A stretch of 64,000 nucleotides of DNA from Alistipes sp. (GTDB lineage: Bacteria; Bacteroidota; Bacteroidia; Bacteroidales; Rikenellaceae), in NCBI GenBank assembly GCA_017463615.1, contig JAFTOU010000009.1, positions 1 to 64,000 of the forward strand. Direction: 5' to 3'. The notes under the pieces were generated by a model. That model was given only the letters and a program-made list of their open reading frames with translations. It was not told where the DNA came from and did no database searches. Both the position numbers and the translations under genes were made by a program. Positions 43,008-52,750 of the stretch are shown piece by piece. Each line of letters begins with the position of its first letter. The stretch's first letter is position 1.

Positions 43008-45383
43008 ATGAGGCGGTATTTGACCATATTTCTGGCATTTGTCGCGGCGGTAGTAGTATCGTCGTGCAATGTTACGCGCAACCTGCCAGAGGGGTCGTAC
43101 CTGCTCCAGCGGGTGAAGATAGAGAGCGACCGCGAGGTAAATCGTCGCGAGCGCATCTCCTCCGAGGAGCTCTACAAATATATCCGCCAGAGGCCAAACA
43201 AGCACTTCCTGGGCACCAACTTCTATGTGGAGGTCTACAACCTTGCCAACCCCGAGAAGGATAACTGGTGGAACAACCTCAAGCGCCGCATTGGCGAGGA
43301 GCCTGTGCTGCTGGATATGAACGACACGGAGAAGTCGGTAGAGAATCTGAAGATATACCTTGACTCGCGCGGCTACTTCGCCTCCAAGGTGGCATATAGC
43401 GTAGATACCACCTACCGTCGCAAGCGCGCCAAGGTGGAATACTCCTACAAGCAGGGCAAGCCATATATCATTGACAAGATAGACTATCAGTTCAAGGACC
43501 GCTTCCTTGAGCCGATACTACTCCCCGATACGGTTAATCGCCTGATACACACGGGCGACATCTTCAACATAGCCACCCTTGATGCCGAGCGCGAGCGCAT
43601 TGCCGCCCTGCTCAAAGATAGAGGCTACTACAACTTCTCGGTGGGCAATATATCCTATATCGCCGACACGCTCCAGCAGGCAAATCGCGTGGCGCTGACG
43701 ATGATTGTCAAGCAGAAGCTCTCGGGCTATACCACCCGCGGCGAGGCTATATACGACAATAACGCCGTCTACCGCCTGCGCAATATAGAGATTGTACCGG
43801 GCTACGACGCGGCGAAGGATAAGGCGCATAGGGACTACTTCAACGGCTTTGACTCCACATACTATCAGGGGCTGGAGGTGCTCTTTGATGGCAAGAGTCC
43901 ATATATCTGCCCGAAGGTGTTACGCCCTGCCCTGCCGCTCTACTCAGGAGCTATATACAACCACTCTCATGTGCAGCGAACATACAACAACCTGCTGCAG
44001 ATGGGCTTCAAGAGTGCCCGCGTATCATTCACCGAGGTACCCGACTCGCTCTATGGTAGCCAGAACTACCTGACCTATGTCGGCGGTACAGACTCGGTGC
44101 TGCTAAACTATACCCGCGAGCGATATCTGGACTGCAAGGTGCTCTGCACGCCGCCGCTCAAGCAGAGCGTCAAGGCGGAGCTTGAGGGTACGACAACATC
44201 CAGCTTCTATGGTCTGAAGGCGACCCTCGGTTACCAAAACCGCAATGTATTCCGCGGTGCGGAGACCTTTGACCTCACAGGTACGGTGGGATATGAATAT
44301 ATGAAGGCCCCCGATGCAAAGCGTCGTAACGCCATAGAGTTCGGCCTTGCTGCAGGACTCTCGTTCCCGCGCTTCCTCTTCTTCCGCACCTCGGGACTGA
44401 GCCGCTTCAACGCCCCAACAACCCGCTTGGAGCTCTCGTATAACCACCAGAACCGTCCATACTACCGCCGCGACCTGTCAAGTATCGCTTGGGCATACTC
44501 GTGGCGTAATATGCAGCACTCCTCGTTTGCCATCCGCCCGATAAATATCAACTGGGTGAATGTGGGCTATATTGACCAGGAGTACTTCGCCTCGCTGAAG
44601 AACGAGTACCTGAAGCGAAGCTACGAGTCACAGCTTATCGTGGGCCTCTCAGGGTCGTATACATACAACAACCCACGCGCAGAAAGTTCTCTAAATCAGA
44701 CACTTGTGCGTATAAATACCGAGCTTGCGGGAAATACCGTAGATGGTCTTATGCACCTATTCTCCAAGCCCGTGGCGGGTCAGGACTACTACAACTTCCT
44801 CGGCATTCGCTACTCGCAGTACTTCCGCATAGACGCCAACGCCTCGCAGCGCGTTATGCTGGGCGAGAAGTGCTCTATCGCTGGTCGCCTCTATGCCGGT
44901 TTCGGCGTGGCGTATGGCAACTCGCAGGCCATCCCTTTTGACCGTATGTTCTATGCTGGCGGTAGTAACAGTATGCGAGGCTGGGCTCCGCGCACCTTAG
45001 GTCCAGGCTCAAGCTCCCTGCCTGAGGATGTGGTCTACCCTACCCAGATGGGTGATATGAAGCTGGAGGCGAACCTTGAGTTCCGCTTCCCTATCTGGGG
45101 TATGTTCCACGGCGCAACCTTCTTTGATGTGGGTAATGTGTGGTATATGGGTCGCAAGGGCATTGACTACCCCGAGGGTTCGGTATTCCACTTCAACGAG
45201 TTCTACAAGCAGCTTGGCTTCAATACGGGTATCGGCATAAGGCTTGACATCACCTTCGCCATCCTCCGTCTGGACTGGGGTATTCAGCTGCATAGCCCAA
45301 ATAGACCCGCTGGCGAGCGCTGGATTCACGACTTTAAGTGGAAGAACACATCGCTCAACTTCGGTGTCGGCTTCCCATTCTAA
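43008..45383 (+). CDS. tamL: Omp85-family outer-membrane lipoprotein TamL
   Basis: A 791-residue BamA/TamA-superfamily protein. The signal peptide ends with lipobox SSCN, the mark of the Bacteroidota TamL branch. POTRA-type repeats (about 30-380) precede a 16-strand barrel (about 400-791) with the MRGW motif in SNSMRGWAPR and a C-terminal GVGFPF. It is thought to help insert proteins or move lipids to the outer membrane. The partner TamB is not in the window. Confidence 0.85.
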   Translation: MRRYLTIFLAFVAAVVVSSCNVTRNLPEGSYLLQRVKIESDREVNRRERISSEELYKYIRQRPNKHFLGTNFYVEVYNLANPEKDNWWNNLKRRIGEEPVLLDMNDTEKSVENLKIYLDSRGYFASKVAYSVDTTYRRKRAKVEYSYKQGKPYIIDKIDYQFKDRFLEPILLPDTVNRLIHTGDIFNIATLDAERERIAALLKDRGYYNFSVGNISYIADTLQQANRVALTMIVKQKLSGYTTRGEAIYDNNAVYRLRNIEIVPGYDAAKDKAHRDYFNGFDSTYYQGLEVLFDGKSPYICPKVLRPALPLYSGAIYNHSHVQRTYNNLLQMGFKSARVSFTEVPDSLYGSQNYLTYVGGTDSVLLNYTRERYLDCKVLCTPPLKQSVKAELEGTTTSSFYGLKATLGYQNRNVFRGAETFDLTGTVGYEYMKAPDAKRRNAIEFGLAAGLSFPRFLFFRTSGLSRFNAPTTRLELSYNHQNRPYYRRDLSSIAWAYSWRNMQHSSFAIRPININWVNVGYIDQEYFASLKNEYLKRSYESQLIVGLSGSYTYNNPRAESSLNQTLVRINTELAGNTVDGLMHLFSKPVAGQDYYNFLGIRYSQYFRIDANASQRVMLGEKCSIAGRLYAGFGVAYGNSQAIPFDRMFYAGGSNSMRGWAPRTLGPGSSSLPEDVVYPTQMGDMKLEANLEFRFPIWGMFHGATFFDVGNVWYMGRKGIDYPEGSVFHFNEFYKQLGFNTGIGIRLDITFAILRLDWGIQLHSPNRPAGERWIHDFKWKNTSLNFGVGFPF

Positions 45384-45394
45384 AACCTTTGACT

Positions 45395-47284
45395 ATGACG
45401 CATATAGAATATAACTACCTCTACAAAGTAAACACCCCTGCAGATCTGCGCCGTCTGAGCATAGACGAGCTGCCGCTCTACTGCCGGGAGGTGCGCCAGT
45501 ATATCATTGAGCAGTGCGCCATAAACCCCGGCCACCTCGCCTCGTCACTCGGCGCTGTAGAGATTGCCGTAGCGGTACACTATGTCTACAACACCCCCGA
45601 CGACAAACTTATCTGGGATGTGGGACATCAGGCATACGCCCATAAGATTATCACCGCCCGCCGCGACGCCTTTACCACCAACCGCAAGAAGGGCGGCATC
45701 AGTGGCTTCCCGCGCATTGCCGAGAGCGAGTACGACGCCTTCGGTGCGGGTCACGCCTCGGTATCTATCTCGGCGGCGTTGGGTATGGTCAAGGCTGCAC
45801 AGCTGCGCGGCGAGCAGCGCAAGGTTATCGCCGTCATTGGCGATGGCTCTATGACTGGCGGACTGGCCTTTGAGGGGCTCAACAATGCTGGCGCGGATAA
45901 GAATAACGACATACTGGTTATCCTCAACGACAATAATATGGCTATAGACCACGCCACAGGTGCGCTGAACGACTACCTGCTGCGTATGTCTACCTCCAAG
46001 ACCTATAACCGCATCAAGCAGAGTATCTGGTCGCTCTTCTCGCATATCCCGCCACTGCTGCGCTTCTGCAAGAAGGCTGGTAACGCCATCAAGCACGGGC
46101 TGCTGCAGAATAGCAACCTCTTTGAGAGCTTCGGCTTCAGATACTTCGGTCGCATAGATGGCCACGATGTCAAGCAGCTTGTCCGCACACTCACCGAGCT
46201 ACGAGATATCCACTCGCCAAAGCTGCTGCATATCATCACCACCAAGGGTCACGGCTACCAGCCTGCCGAGCAGGATATGCCCGTATGGCACGCCCCAGGG
46301 CGCTTTAACCCCGATACGGGCGAGCGCATCAAGCAGCCGAGCGATAAGGACCGCTATCAGGATGTCTTTGGTCAGACGCTGCTCGACCTTGCTAAGGCAG
46401 ATAGCCGCGTTGTGGGCGTCACCCCTGCAATGCCTACGGGGTGCTCTATGAATATTATGATGGAGAGTCTCCCTGAGCGATGCTTTGATGTAGGTATCGC
46501 CGAGTCCCACGCCGTAACCTTCTCGGCAGGCCTCGCCGCAGCAGGTCAGGTCCCTTTCTGCAATATCTACTCCACCTTTATGCAGCGCGCCTACGACAAT
46601 ATCATCCACGATGTGGCTCTGCAGTCCCTGCCCGTTGTCCTCTGCCTTGACCGCGGAGGCCTTGTGGGCGAAGATGGCGCTACACACCACGGAGCCTTTG
46701 ACTTGGCATACCTCAGCTGCATACCTAATATGACCGTTGCCGCGCCGAGCGACGAGCTGGAGCTGCGCAATATGATGTACACCGCCCTGCAGAGCGGCAC
46801 CCCTTTCGCTATCCGCTACCCTCGCGGTACGGGCCGTGGTACGGAGTGGCGCAATAAGCCATTTGAGCTGCAGAGTATCGGTCGCGCTCGCCTGCTGCGC
46901 GAGGGCACAGATGTAGCAGTTCTCGCTATCGGCAAACCTTGCGCCTTCGCCCTTGAGGCGGCAGAGTTGGCAGAGCGCGAGGGTATATCTACCGCCGTCT
47001 ACGACCTCAGATACGCCAAGCCGCTGGATAGGGATACTATTACAAAGGTATGCTCCCAGTTCCGCCATCTCATCACCGTAGAGGACGGCATCCTCCGCGG
47101 CGGCGTGGGCGAGGCCATCAGCCGCATCGCCTCAGAGAGTGGCAGCCACTGCCACATCACCACCCTCGGCATCGCCGACCGCTTCGTAGAACAAGGCACC
47201 CCCGCCGAGCTCTACGCCGAGTGCGGCTACAACACCGAGGGCATCCTAAACGCCATTACAAGGGCAAAAAACGAGAAAAATTAA
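45395..47284 (+). CDS. dxs: 1-deoxy-D-xylulose-5-phosphate synthase
   Basis: A 629-residue thiamine-diphosphate enzyme. The start MTHIEYNYLYKV at 45395 is preferred over an upstream in-frame ATG inside tamL. HLASSLGAVEIAVAVHYV and the GDGSMTGGLAFEGLN ThDP motif are characteristic, as is VGIAESHAVTFSAGLA. It opens the MEP isoprenoid pathway. Last gene of the dapF operon. Confidence 0.96.
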   Translation: MTHIEYNYLYKVNTPADLRRLSIDELPLYCREVRQYIIEQCAINPGHLASSLGAVEIAVAVHYVYNTPDDKLIWDVGHQAYAHKIITARRDAFTTNRKKGGISGFPRIAESEYDAFGAGHASVSISAALGMVKAAQLRGEQRKVIAVIGDGSMTGGLAFEGLNNAGADKNNDILVILNDNNMAIDHATGALNDYLLRMSTSKTYNRIKQSIWSLFSHIPPLLRFCKKAGNAIKHGLLQNSNLFESFGFRYFGRIDGHDVKQLVRTLTELRDIHSPKLLHIITTKGHGYQPAEQDMPVWHAPGRFNPDTGERIKQPSDKDRYQDVFGQTLLDLAKADSRVVGVTPAMPTGCSMNIMMESLPERCFDVGIAESHAVTFSAGLAAAGQVPFCNIYSTFMQRAYDNIIHDVALQSLPVVLCLDRGGLVGEDGATHHGAFDLAYLSCIPNMTVAAPSDELELRNMMYTALQSGTPFAIRYPRGTGRGTEWRNKPFELQSIGRARLLREGTDVAVLAIGKPCAFALEAAELAEREGISTAVYDLRYAKPLDRDTITKVCSQFRHLITVEDGILRGGVGEAISRIASESGSHCHITTLGIADRFVEQGTPAELYAECGYNTEGILNAITRAKNEKN

Positions 47285-47302
47285 AATTTTCCCTAAAAAA
47301 GT

Positions 47303-47333
47303 TTGGAGGAAAGATTTTTTTACCCTATCTTTG
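47303..47333 (+). promoter_or_regulatory. Promoter of tRNA-Leu
   Basis: TTG (47303-47305), 20-nt spacer, TATCTTTG (47326-47333), about 33 nt before the tRNA. A textbook Bacteroidota promoter. Confidence 0.8.
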
Positions 47334-47365
47334 CACCGCTATTGAGAAAGATAGCGACTTTAGTA

Positions 47366-47452
47366 GCCCAGGTGGTGGAATTGGTAGACACGCTACTTTG
47401 AGGGGGTAGTGGGCATTAGCCCGTGTGAGTTCGAGTCTCGTCCTGGGCACCA
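47366..47452 (+). tRNA. tRNA-Leu (GAG)
   Basis: An 87-nt type-II tRNA. Acceptor arms GCCCAGG and CCTGGGC close it, with D-loop GGTAGACACG, anticodon loop TTGAGGG (anticodon GAG), a long variable arm (GGGCATTAGCCC), T-arm GAGTTCGAGTCTC, and an encoded CCA end. It has its own promoter and terminator. Confidence 0.95.
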
Positions 47453-47454
47453 TC

Positions 47455-47493
47455 AAAAGAGAGGAAGTTAATAAATAAACTTCCTCTCTTTTT
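47455..47493 (+). terminator. Terminator of tRNA-Leu
   Basis: AAAAGAGAGGAAGTT pairs with AACTTCCTCTCTTTT; T-run at the end. Confidence 0.85.
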
Positions 47494-47504
47494 GTATTGT
47501 ACCG

Positions 47505-47772
47505 TTAGTCAAACATCACGCGCGGGTTCATCATCTGCGGGCTGCGCCACTCAATACCGAACTTCTCCCTGAACACTTCGGCGCGCTCGTACTAAATCCG
47601 CCACCTGCCACTCATCGTGCCGCTCATGCAAACACTGCTTCGCCAACGCCACACACGATTGCATCGCCTCTCGCACCAACTCCTCGTCGCTCATACCATT
47701 CGCATCATCGCCCGCCATCTCTCGCAGCTCCTCTACCACCTGTTGAAAATCCAATTCCTCTGCCATAATCAC
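47505..47772 (-). pseudogene. Frameshifted small acidic protein gene
   Basis: The frame starting MAEELDFQQVVEELREM (ATG at 47766 or 47772) runs to WQVADLV and then ends in unrelated residues. One base over, near 47594, the reading continues as YERAEVFREKFGIEWR and RSPQMMNPRVMFD to a stop at 47505-47507, a more natural protein end. Removing one base joins the two into an intact product of about 88 residues. Function unknown. It may be a decayed gene or a base-call error. Confidence 0.5.
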
Positions 47773-47902
47773 ATTTTTTAATCAGTAAAACTTCCACCTC
47801 ATGAAGATACAATATTATTCCGCATTGCCCAAATGAATGCAAAATTATTCTATGTCCATCCGTAAACACCAAAAAAACCTGCCCTTTCGGACAGGTTTTT
47901 GG

Positions 47903-48751
47903 TTAGTGACGCTGGGTGCCGCCGCCGTGGCGCTGCTGGGATTTGTGACCAGAGCCCGAGCCGCCCTGATGGCTATTGCGATTGCCCTGCTGAGAACGAT
48001 TCTGCGACTTGCTCTGAACGCCCTGCTGTGGACGATTCTGAGACTTGCCCTGAACACCCTGCTGTGGGCGGTTCTGTGGCTTGTTCTGAACACCTTGCTG
48101 TGGGCGCTGCTGTGGTCTATTGTTGTCATTGCTTACGCCCTGCTGTGGCTTGTTCTGTGGCTTGCTTTGAACGCCCTGCTGTGGGCGGTTTGGCTTATTG
48201 CCGTTGAACTGTGGTGGACGCTGGCCCTGCGACTGATGATTCCTATCATTATTGTGTTTTGGAGGTCTCTGCAGTTGCTGGCGAGGGCGCTGCTTGTTCA
48301 CCTTATTGCAGTGGTGAGTGTAGTAGCGGTCGTAGTGGCCATAAACCTTACCGGTGCGGTAAAATCTTGACTGCTTGTACTTTACGGTGTACCCATAGCG
48401 GTCGGTAATGGTAGTTACTCGGCGACCGAAGGCATCAACGGAGTACTTTATGCGCTCAATAATCTGACCGAACTCGTCGCGGATAGTTATTATGGTTGCG
48501 CCGAAGATATCACTCTCGTAAGTTACGCTCTCTATGATTCGTCCGTACTGGTCGCGCACAGTTACAACAGTATTTCCATAAATGTCCATTTCCACGCTTT
48601 CGCGACGAACAATCTGTCCACGATTATCGCGGTACTCGGTTATCTGATTTCCAAGAACATCGTTGTAAGTATACATCTGAAATCTCTGTGCCGAAACATA
48701 TTGGCTCGCCAACGCGGCTGCAACCAATACTAAAATTCTCATCTTCTTCAT
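47903..48751 (-). CDS. Exported protein with Q/N/P-rich tandem-repeat tail
   Basis: A 282-residue protein with a signal peptide (about 1-22). Residues about 30-120 hold four copies of a roughly 22-24-residue repeat of the form DxYGxxVxTxRDxxGRIIE. The C-terminal half is disordered with tandem units like QNRPQQGVQSK, encoded by near-identical 33-36-bp repeats. I do not recognise it; a cell-surface or periplasmic structural protein is a guess. The repeat DNA is prone to copy-number change. Confidence 0.65.
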   Translation of the reverse strand: MKKMRILVLVAAALASQYVSAQRFQMYTYNDVLGNQITEYRDNRGQIVRRESVEMDIYGNTVVTVRDQYGRIIESVTYESDIFGATIITIRDEFGQIIERIKYSVDAFGRRVTTITDRYGYTVKYKQSRFYRTGKVYGHYDRYYTHHCNKVNKQRPRQQLQRPPKHNNDRNHQSQGQRPPQFNGNKPNRPQQGVQSKPQNKPQQGVSNDNNRPQQRPQQGVQNKPQNRPQQGVQGKSQNRPQQGVQSKSQNRSQQGNRNSHQGGSGSGHKSQQRHGGGTQRH

Positions 48752-48819
48752 AGCTTCCTATTTTTTAGAGATTAGACAATTCCTGTTCTTTGTAGCTACA
48801 TCCTTTTGCTATTATAACG

Positions 48820-48899
48820 CCCCACCCCGACATAATATTGTGCAATCTGTTCAAAAACTCTCTTTTTAGCAATTTTTGCACAAAATAATGGGGCGGGGT
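48820..48899. repeat. Long hairpin between divergent genes
   Basis: 48820-48846 and 48873-48899 form an imperfect inverted repeat: CCCCACCCC/GGGGCGGGG outside and TTGTGCAA/TTGCACAA inside, loop about 26 nt. It sits midway between the repeat-protein gene and the next operon and could be a shared regulatory structure. Confidence 0.5.
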
Positions 48900-48973
48900 A
48901 ACTTTTCTGTATTTTGCGATTTAACTTTTTCTTCTTAACTTTATCTTATATAATGGAGTAAACTCTGTTGCGT

Positions 48974-50077
48974 ATGGGGATACAGATTGTATCGGTGGTC
49001 GTTGGGGCGGATTGTCTGCACTCTGCGGGGATTGGCGGGGCGCTTGAGGGCGTGGCTGCTGAGAGGGTGTGCGGGGTGGTCTGCTATGGCGTGAGTGGCG
49101 AGGTGGGGTATCATCTGTTGCTCAGCAATCTGAAGTCCGCCATTCGGGGTATATTCGGGAGTTGTGTTCCTGTGACCCTCATCCCCCAGCAGTTGCTGCC
49201 AGGGGGTGGGCTGAGGATAGATATTTACACCCTTGAGCAGGGTTGCGAGGTTGAGTTTTCGGAGCTGTCGGGCGTATGCTATGGGCGTATGCACGGCGGC
49301 TCTTTGATTTTTATTGAGGGTGTGGCGGCGAGCGATTTTACTGCGAGCGTAGCCGAGCAGAGTCGCGAGGTATTTGGTCGCATAGAGCAGATACTCGCGC
49401 TGCACGGCTTTAGTGTGGATGATATTGTGCGCCAGTGGAACTACATCGGCAGCATTGTCGGCTACCGAGGCGATAGGCAGAACTATCAGGAGTTCAACGA
49501 CGCCCGCACGCACTTCTACGCCCAGGGGCAGTGGCAGAGGGGTTATCCTGCCGCTACGGGCATAGGCGCTGAGGGCGAGGGTGTTATTGTCGGCTGCATA
49601 GCCTACCGAGGCGAGGAGGTGTATCCGATTGACAACCCGCTGCAGGTGGCGGCACACAGCTACTCGCGGGAGGTGCTTATAGATAGTCGCGCGGATGCGA
49701 TGAAGAGCACGCCGAAGTTTGAGCGCGCGAAACTTATCCAGACACCGCTGGGAGCTATCTGCTTCGTCTCGGGCACGGCAGCAATTCGTGGCGAGCAGAG
49801 CATAGAGGCGCAGTCCGTAGAGCTGCAGACGGAGAGGACGATAGAGAATATCGCCCACCTGGTATCTACGGAGAACTTGGAGCGGTGTGGCTGTAAGCCT
49901 TACGAGCTGAGATACGCCCAGCTGCAAGTATTTATAAAGCACGCGCGCGACTACGAGGCTGTGCGGGCGATTGTTGAGCAGGCGTACGGGCAGGTGGCGG
50001 TGGTATATACCGTTGCCGATGTGTGCCGTAGCGAGCTGCTGGTAGAGATTGAGGGAATATTAACAGCGAATATATGA
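48974..50077 (+). CDS. Chorismatase-like (FkbO/Hyg5, RidA-fold) protein
   Basis: A 367-residue protein; ATG at 48974 is chosen over a TTG six bases upstream. The middle part YQEFNDARTHFYAQGQW, followed by PAATGIGAEGEGVIVG and later SGTAAIRGE, resembles chorismatase-type enzymes built on the RidA/YjgF fold, which turn chorismate into hydroxybenzoate-like products. I could not check every active-site residue, so a diverged RidA-like protein is also possible. Its stop overlaps the next start by 4 bp, tying it to the DUF1549/DUF1501 operon; how these fit together is unknown. Confidence 0.5.
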   Translation: MGIQIVSVVVGADCLHSAGIGGALEGVAAERVCGVVCYGVSGEVGYHLLLSNLKSAIRGIFGSCVPVTLIPQQLLPGGGLRIDIYTLEQGCEVEFSELSGVCYGRMHGGSLIFIEGVAASDFTASVAEQSREVFGRIEQILALHGFSVDDIVRQWNYIGSIVGYRGDRQNYQEFNDARTHFYAQGQWQRGYPAATGIGAEGEGVIVGCIAYRGEEVYPIDNPLQVAAHSYSREVLIDSRADAMKSTPKFERAKLIQTPLGAICFVSGTAAIRGEQSIEAQSVELQTERTIENIAHLVSTENLERCGCKPYELRYAQLQVFIKHARDYEAVRAIVEQAYGQVAVVYTVADVCRSELLVEIEGILTANI

Positions 50078-51471
50078 GAAGAGTACTAATACTTATCCTA
50101 TGCCTACTCTGTTCGGCTGCGGAGGCACTCTGTGCAGATAGATGCACCGACGAGGTCTTTCTGCGCAGGGCATACCTTACCGTCACGGGCGCACTACCTA
50201 CTACCGAGCAGTGCGTAGATTTTCTGGATAGCAGCAGTGAAGACAAGCGCGAACAGCTTGTAGAGGAGCTTATTGCCAGCGAGCTGGGGCTCCGCTATAT
50301 GCAGATGCGTTGGGGCGATATCCTGCGCATAAAGTCGGAGTTTCCGAGCAACCTCTGGCCCAATGGTGTGCAGGCGTACAACCGCTGGATATATGAGCAC
50401 CTGCTCAATAACACCCCCTACGACCGTATGGTGAGCGAGCTGCTACTGGGGCGAGGTAGTAACTTCCGCGACCCTGCAGCCAACTTCTACCGCGGATTTC
50501 AGAGCCGTAGCGCCGAGAATTTTTATGCCAACATCAACCTGCTCTTTCTGGGAAATCGTAGCTGCAAGGATAATGGCTACTTCTGCTTCTCGCAGATAAA
50601 GTTCAAGTCTACCAAGGAGTGGAAGGAGGAGATTGTCTACCTTGACTACTACAAGCGACTGCCGTGGCAGAGGGTCTGCCTCTCGGACGGCACGGAGCTG
50701 ACCCTGCGCCCACAGACCGACTGGCGCGAGGCGTATGTCGGCTGGCTGACATCCAAGAGCAATAGGCGCTTTGCCGAGGTTATGGTAAATAGGATGTGGT
50801 ACTGGGTCTTTGGTCGCGGCATAGTTCACGAGCCTGACGACTGGCGCGAGGATAACAAACCCTCTGACCCTGAGCTACTTAACACTCTTACCGACTACTT
50901 CGTAGAGAGCAACTACGACCTGCGCGCGCTGATGAAGCGAATACTTACCTCCGAGCAGTTCAACGCCGCCGACTTCCCCGCACAGCGACTGCCTGCCGAG
51001 GTTATCGTGGACGCCATAGCCTCTGTGACGGGCATATGGAGCACCTACAGCAGCCGCGTGCCAGAGCCGTTTACCTTCTACCCTGCAAGGACAAGGTCTA
51101 CCCATCTGGGCGATGCTACGGTCTCCTCGTCCGAGCTGGAGCTCTTTGGTAAGGTCTCGCGCGATGTGTCGCTGGAGAGTCAGCGCAACAACGCCCTCAC
51201 ATCCCGCCAGCTACTCTACCTGATGAACTCCTCGGTGCTTGAGGGTCGCATCCGAAAAAGCCAACCGCTGCAGCGCATATATCTGCGGAGCACTAACATC
51301 TCTCAGCTGGCGGACAATATCACCCTGCACACCCTCTCGCGCAGGGCTACAGAGGCGGAGAAGGCTATGTACAAGCGCTATGTGGAGCAGCACAACCTGC
51401 CACTGATGGAGGCGGCGATAGATATTATGTGGATGCAGATAAATAGCAACGAGTTCCTATACAACCACTAA
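50074..51471 (+). CDS. DUF1549/DUF1553 domain exported protein
   Basis: A 465-residue protein with a signal peptide (about 1-20). DUF1549 begins with EVFLRRAYLTVTGALPT; DUF1553 is seen as NRRFAEVMVNRMWYWVFGRG and PELLNTLTDYFVES. These domains are typical of large Planctomycete proteins, often with a cytochrome domain; here the protein is short and has no CxxCH. It overlaps the gene before it and is followed 10 nt later by the DUF1501 gene, a standard pairing. Confidence 0.8.
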   Translation: MRRVLILILCLLCSAAEALCADRCTDEVFLRRAYLTVTGALPTTEQCVDFLDSSSEDKREQLVEELIASELGLRYMQMRWGDILRIKSEFPSNLWPNGVQAYNRWIYEHLLNNTPYDRMVSELLLGRGSNFRDPAANFYRGFQSRSAENFYANINLLFLGNRSCKDNGYFCFSQIKFKSTKEWKEEIVYLDYYKRLPWQRVCLSDGTELTLRPQTDWREAYVGWLTSKSNRRFAEVMVNRMWYWVFGRGIVHEPDDWREDNKPSDPELLNTLTDYFVESNYDLRALMKRILTSEQFNAADFPAQRLPAEVIVDAIASVTGIWSTYSSRVPEPFTFYPARTRSTHLGDATVSSSELELFGKVSRDVSLESQRNNALTSRQLLYLMNSSVLEGRIRKSQPLQRIYLRSTNISQLADNITLHTLSRRATEAEKAMYKRYVEQHNLPLMEAAIDIMWMQINSNEFLYNH

Positions 51472-51481
51472 CGGCACAACT

Positions 51482-52750
51482 ATGAGAAAGATATACCTAC
51501 TCCTACTACTCCTCGCCACAGCCTTTACTGCCGAGGCTCAGCGGGCAAAGTCTGTAATACTGGTCTACCTAGATGGCGGACCTGCGCAGACAGATACCTT
51601 TGACCCTAAGCCCGAGATGGGGCGCAACTACCACGGCAACTATAGTGGCGTCTGCCAGACCAATGTAGATGGCATAGTCATTGGCGAGAAGCTGCCCCTG
51701 CTGGCAACTATGGCAGATAAGTACTCCCTTATCCGCAGCCTTACGCACGGCAGTAATGCCCACGAGACGGGCCACTATGCGATGATTACGGGCGATACCT
51801 CGGGAGGCGCTGTTGTCTACCCATCCTTTGGCGCGGTGATATCCTATATGAAGCGCGACACCTACAAGGGGGTGCTGCCCTGCTATATATCCCTGACCGC
51901 TGCCAATAGCCGATTTAACGAGGGTGGTTTTCTTGGCAACGAGTATAAATCTTTTGATACGGGTGGCAAGCCTGAGGCGGGCGAGTTTGAGGTTGAGGGC
52001 ATAGTCAATCGCTTTGTAGACCGCCAGCGAATGGATAGCCGTATGGCTCTGCTCCACGATTTTGAGGCTCAGAGCATCAGTAGTACTACGACCGACTCGC
52101 TCAGGGGCGTGAATATGGAGTTTATCTGGGGCGATAGCCGCGAGGTGTTCAACCTCAGCAACGAGCCCGACTCCGTAAGGGCACGATATGGCAAGTCGCG
52201 CCTCGGTCAGAGCTGCCTTGTAGCCCGTAGGCTTGTGGAGGCGGGCGTACCTTTTGTCAATGTCCGCACCACGGGCTGGGATACCCACAAGAAGCACTTT
52301 CAGAAGATGAACACCATGCTGCCAGAGTTGGACAAGGCTCTCTCGGCACTTATCTCCGACCTTGATGAGCGCGGACTGCTTGATAGCACCATAATCCTCT
52401 GCGGTGGGGAGTTCGGCCGCTCGCCGAAGGTGCTCTGGGAGGCGCCGTGGAACGGTGGTCGTGCCCACTTCGGCGCTGCATTCAGCTACCTTGTCGCCGG
52501 CGGAGGATTTTGTGGCGGTAAGGTCGTGGGTGCGAGTGATAAGACGGGCGAGAAGGTCGCCAAGCGCCCCGTACAGCCGTGCGAGCTTATCGGTACGGTC
52601 TACCTGCTTATGGGCATTGACCCCTACGGCACGCTGCCCCATGTCTCGGAGGGGGAGCTACCAATACTTCCATCGCTCGTTAATGGCACTGGCGAGGGGT
52701 TGCTCTACGAGATTATTGATATAAACAAGGATGACTATGAGAAGAAGTAG
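51482..52750 (+). CDS. DUF1501 (sulfatase-like fold) exported protein
   Basis: A 422-residue protein with signal peptide (about 1-19). It has the DUF1501 marks LDGGPAQTDTFDPKP near the start, TTGWDTHKKHF in the middle and CGGEFGRSPK toward the end. The family shares the alkaline-phosphatase/sulfatase fold; its reaction is not known. It lies in the DUF1549 operon, and its end overlaps the next gene. Confidence 0.88.
   Translation: MRKIYLLLLLLATAFTAEAQRAKSVILVYLDGGPAQTDTFDPKPEMGRNYHGNYSGVCQTNVDGIVIGEKLPLLATMADKYSLIRSLTHGSNAHETGHYAMITGDTSGGAVVYPSFGAVISYMKRDTYKGVLPCYISLTAANSRFNEGGFLGNEYKSFDTGGKPEAGEFEVEGIVNRFVDRQRMDSRMALLHDFEAQSISSTTTDSLRGVNMEFIWGDSREVFNLSNEPDSVRARYGKSRLGQSCLVARRLVEAGVPFVNVRTTGWDTHKKHFQKMNTMLPELDKALSALISDLDERGLLDSTIILCGGEFGRSPKVLWEAPWNGGRAHFGAAFSYLVAGGGFCGGKVVGASDKTGEKVAKRPVQPCELIGTVYLLMGIDPYGTLPHVSEGELPILPSLVNGTGEGLLYEIIDINKDDYEKK

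Noticed and set aside
47903..48300. CRISPR array suggested by regular repeats
   Set aside because: The repeats are in-frame coding units without unique spacers; no cas genes are in the window.
47837..48370. Plus-strand hydrophobic repeat frame (units like LRLALNALLW)
   Set aside because: It is the antisense of the Q/N/P repeats; the minus frame has a signal peptide and natural start.
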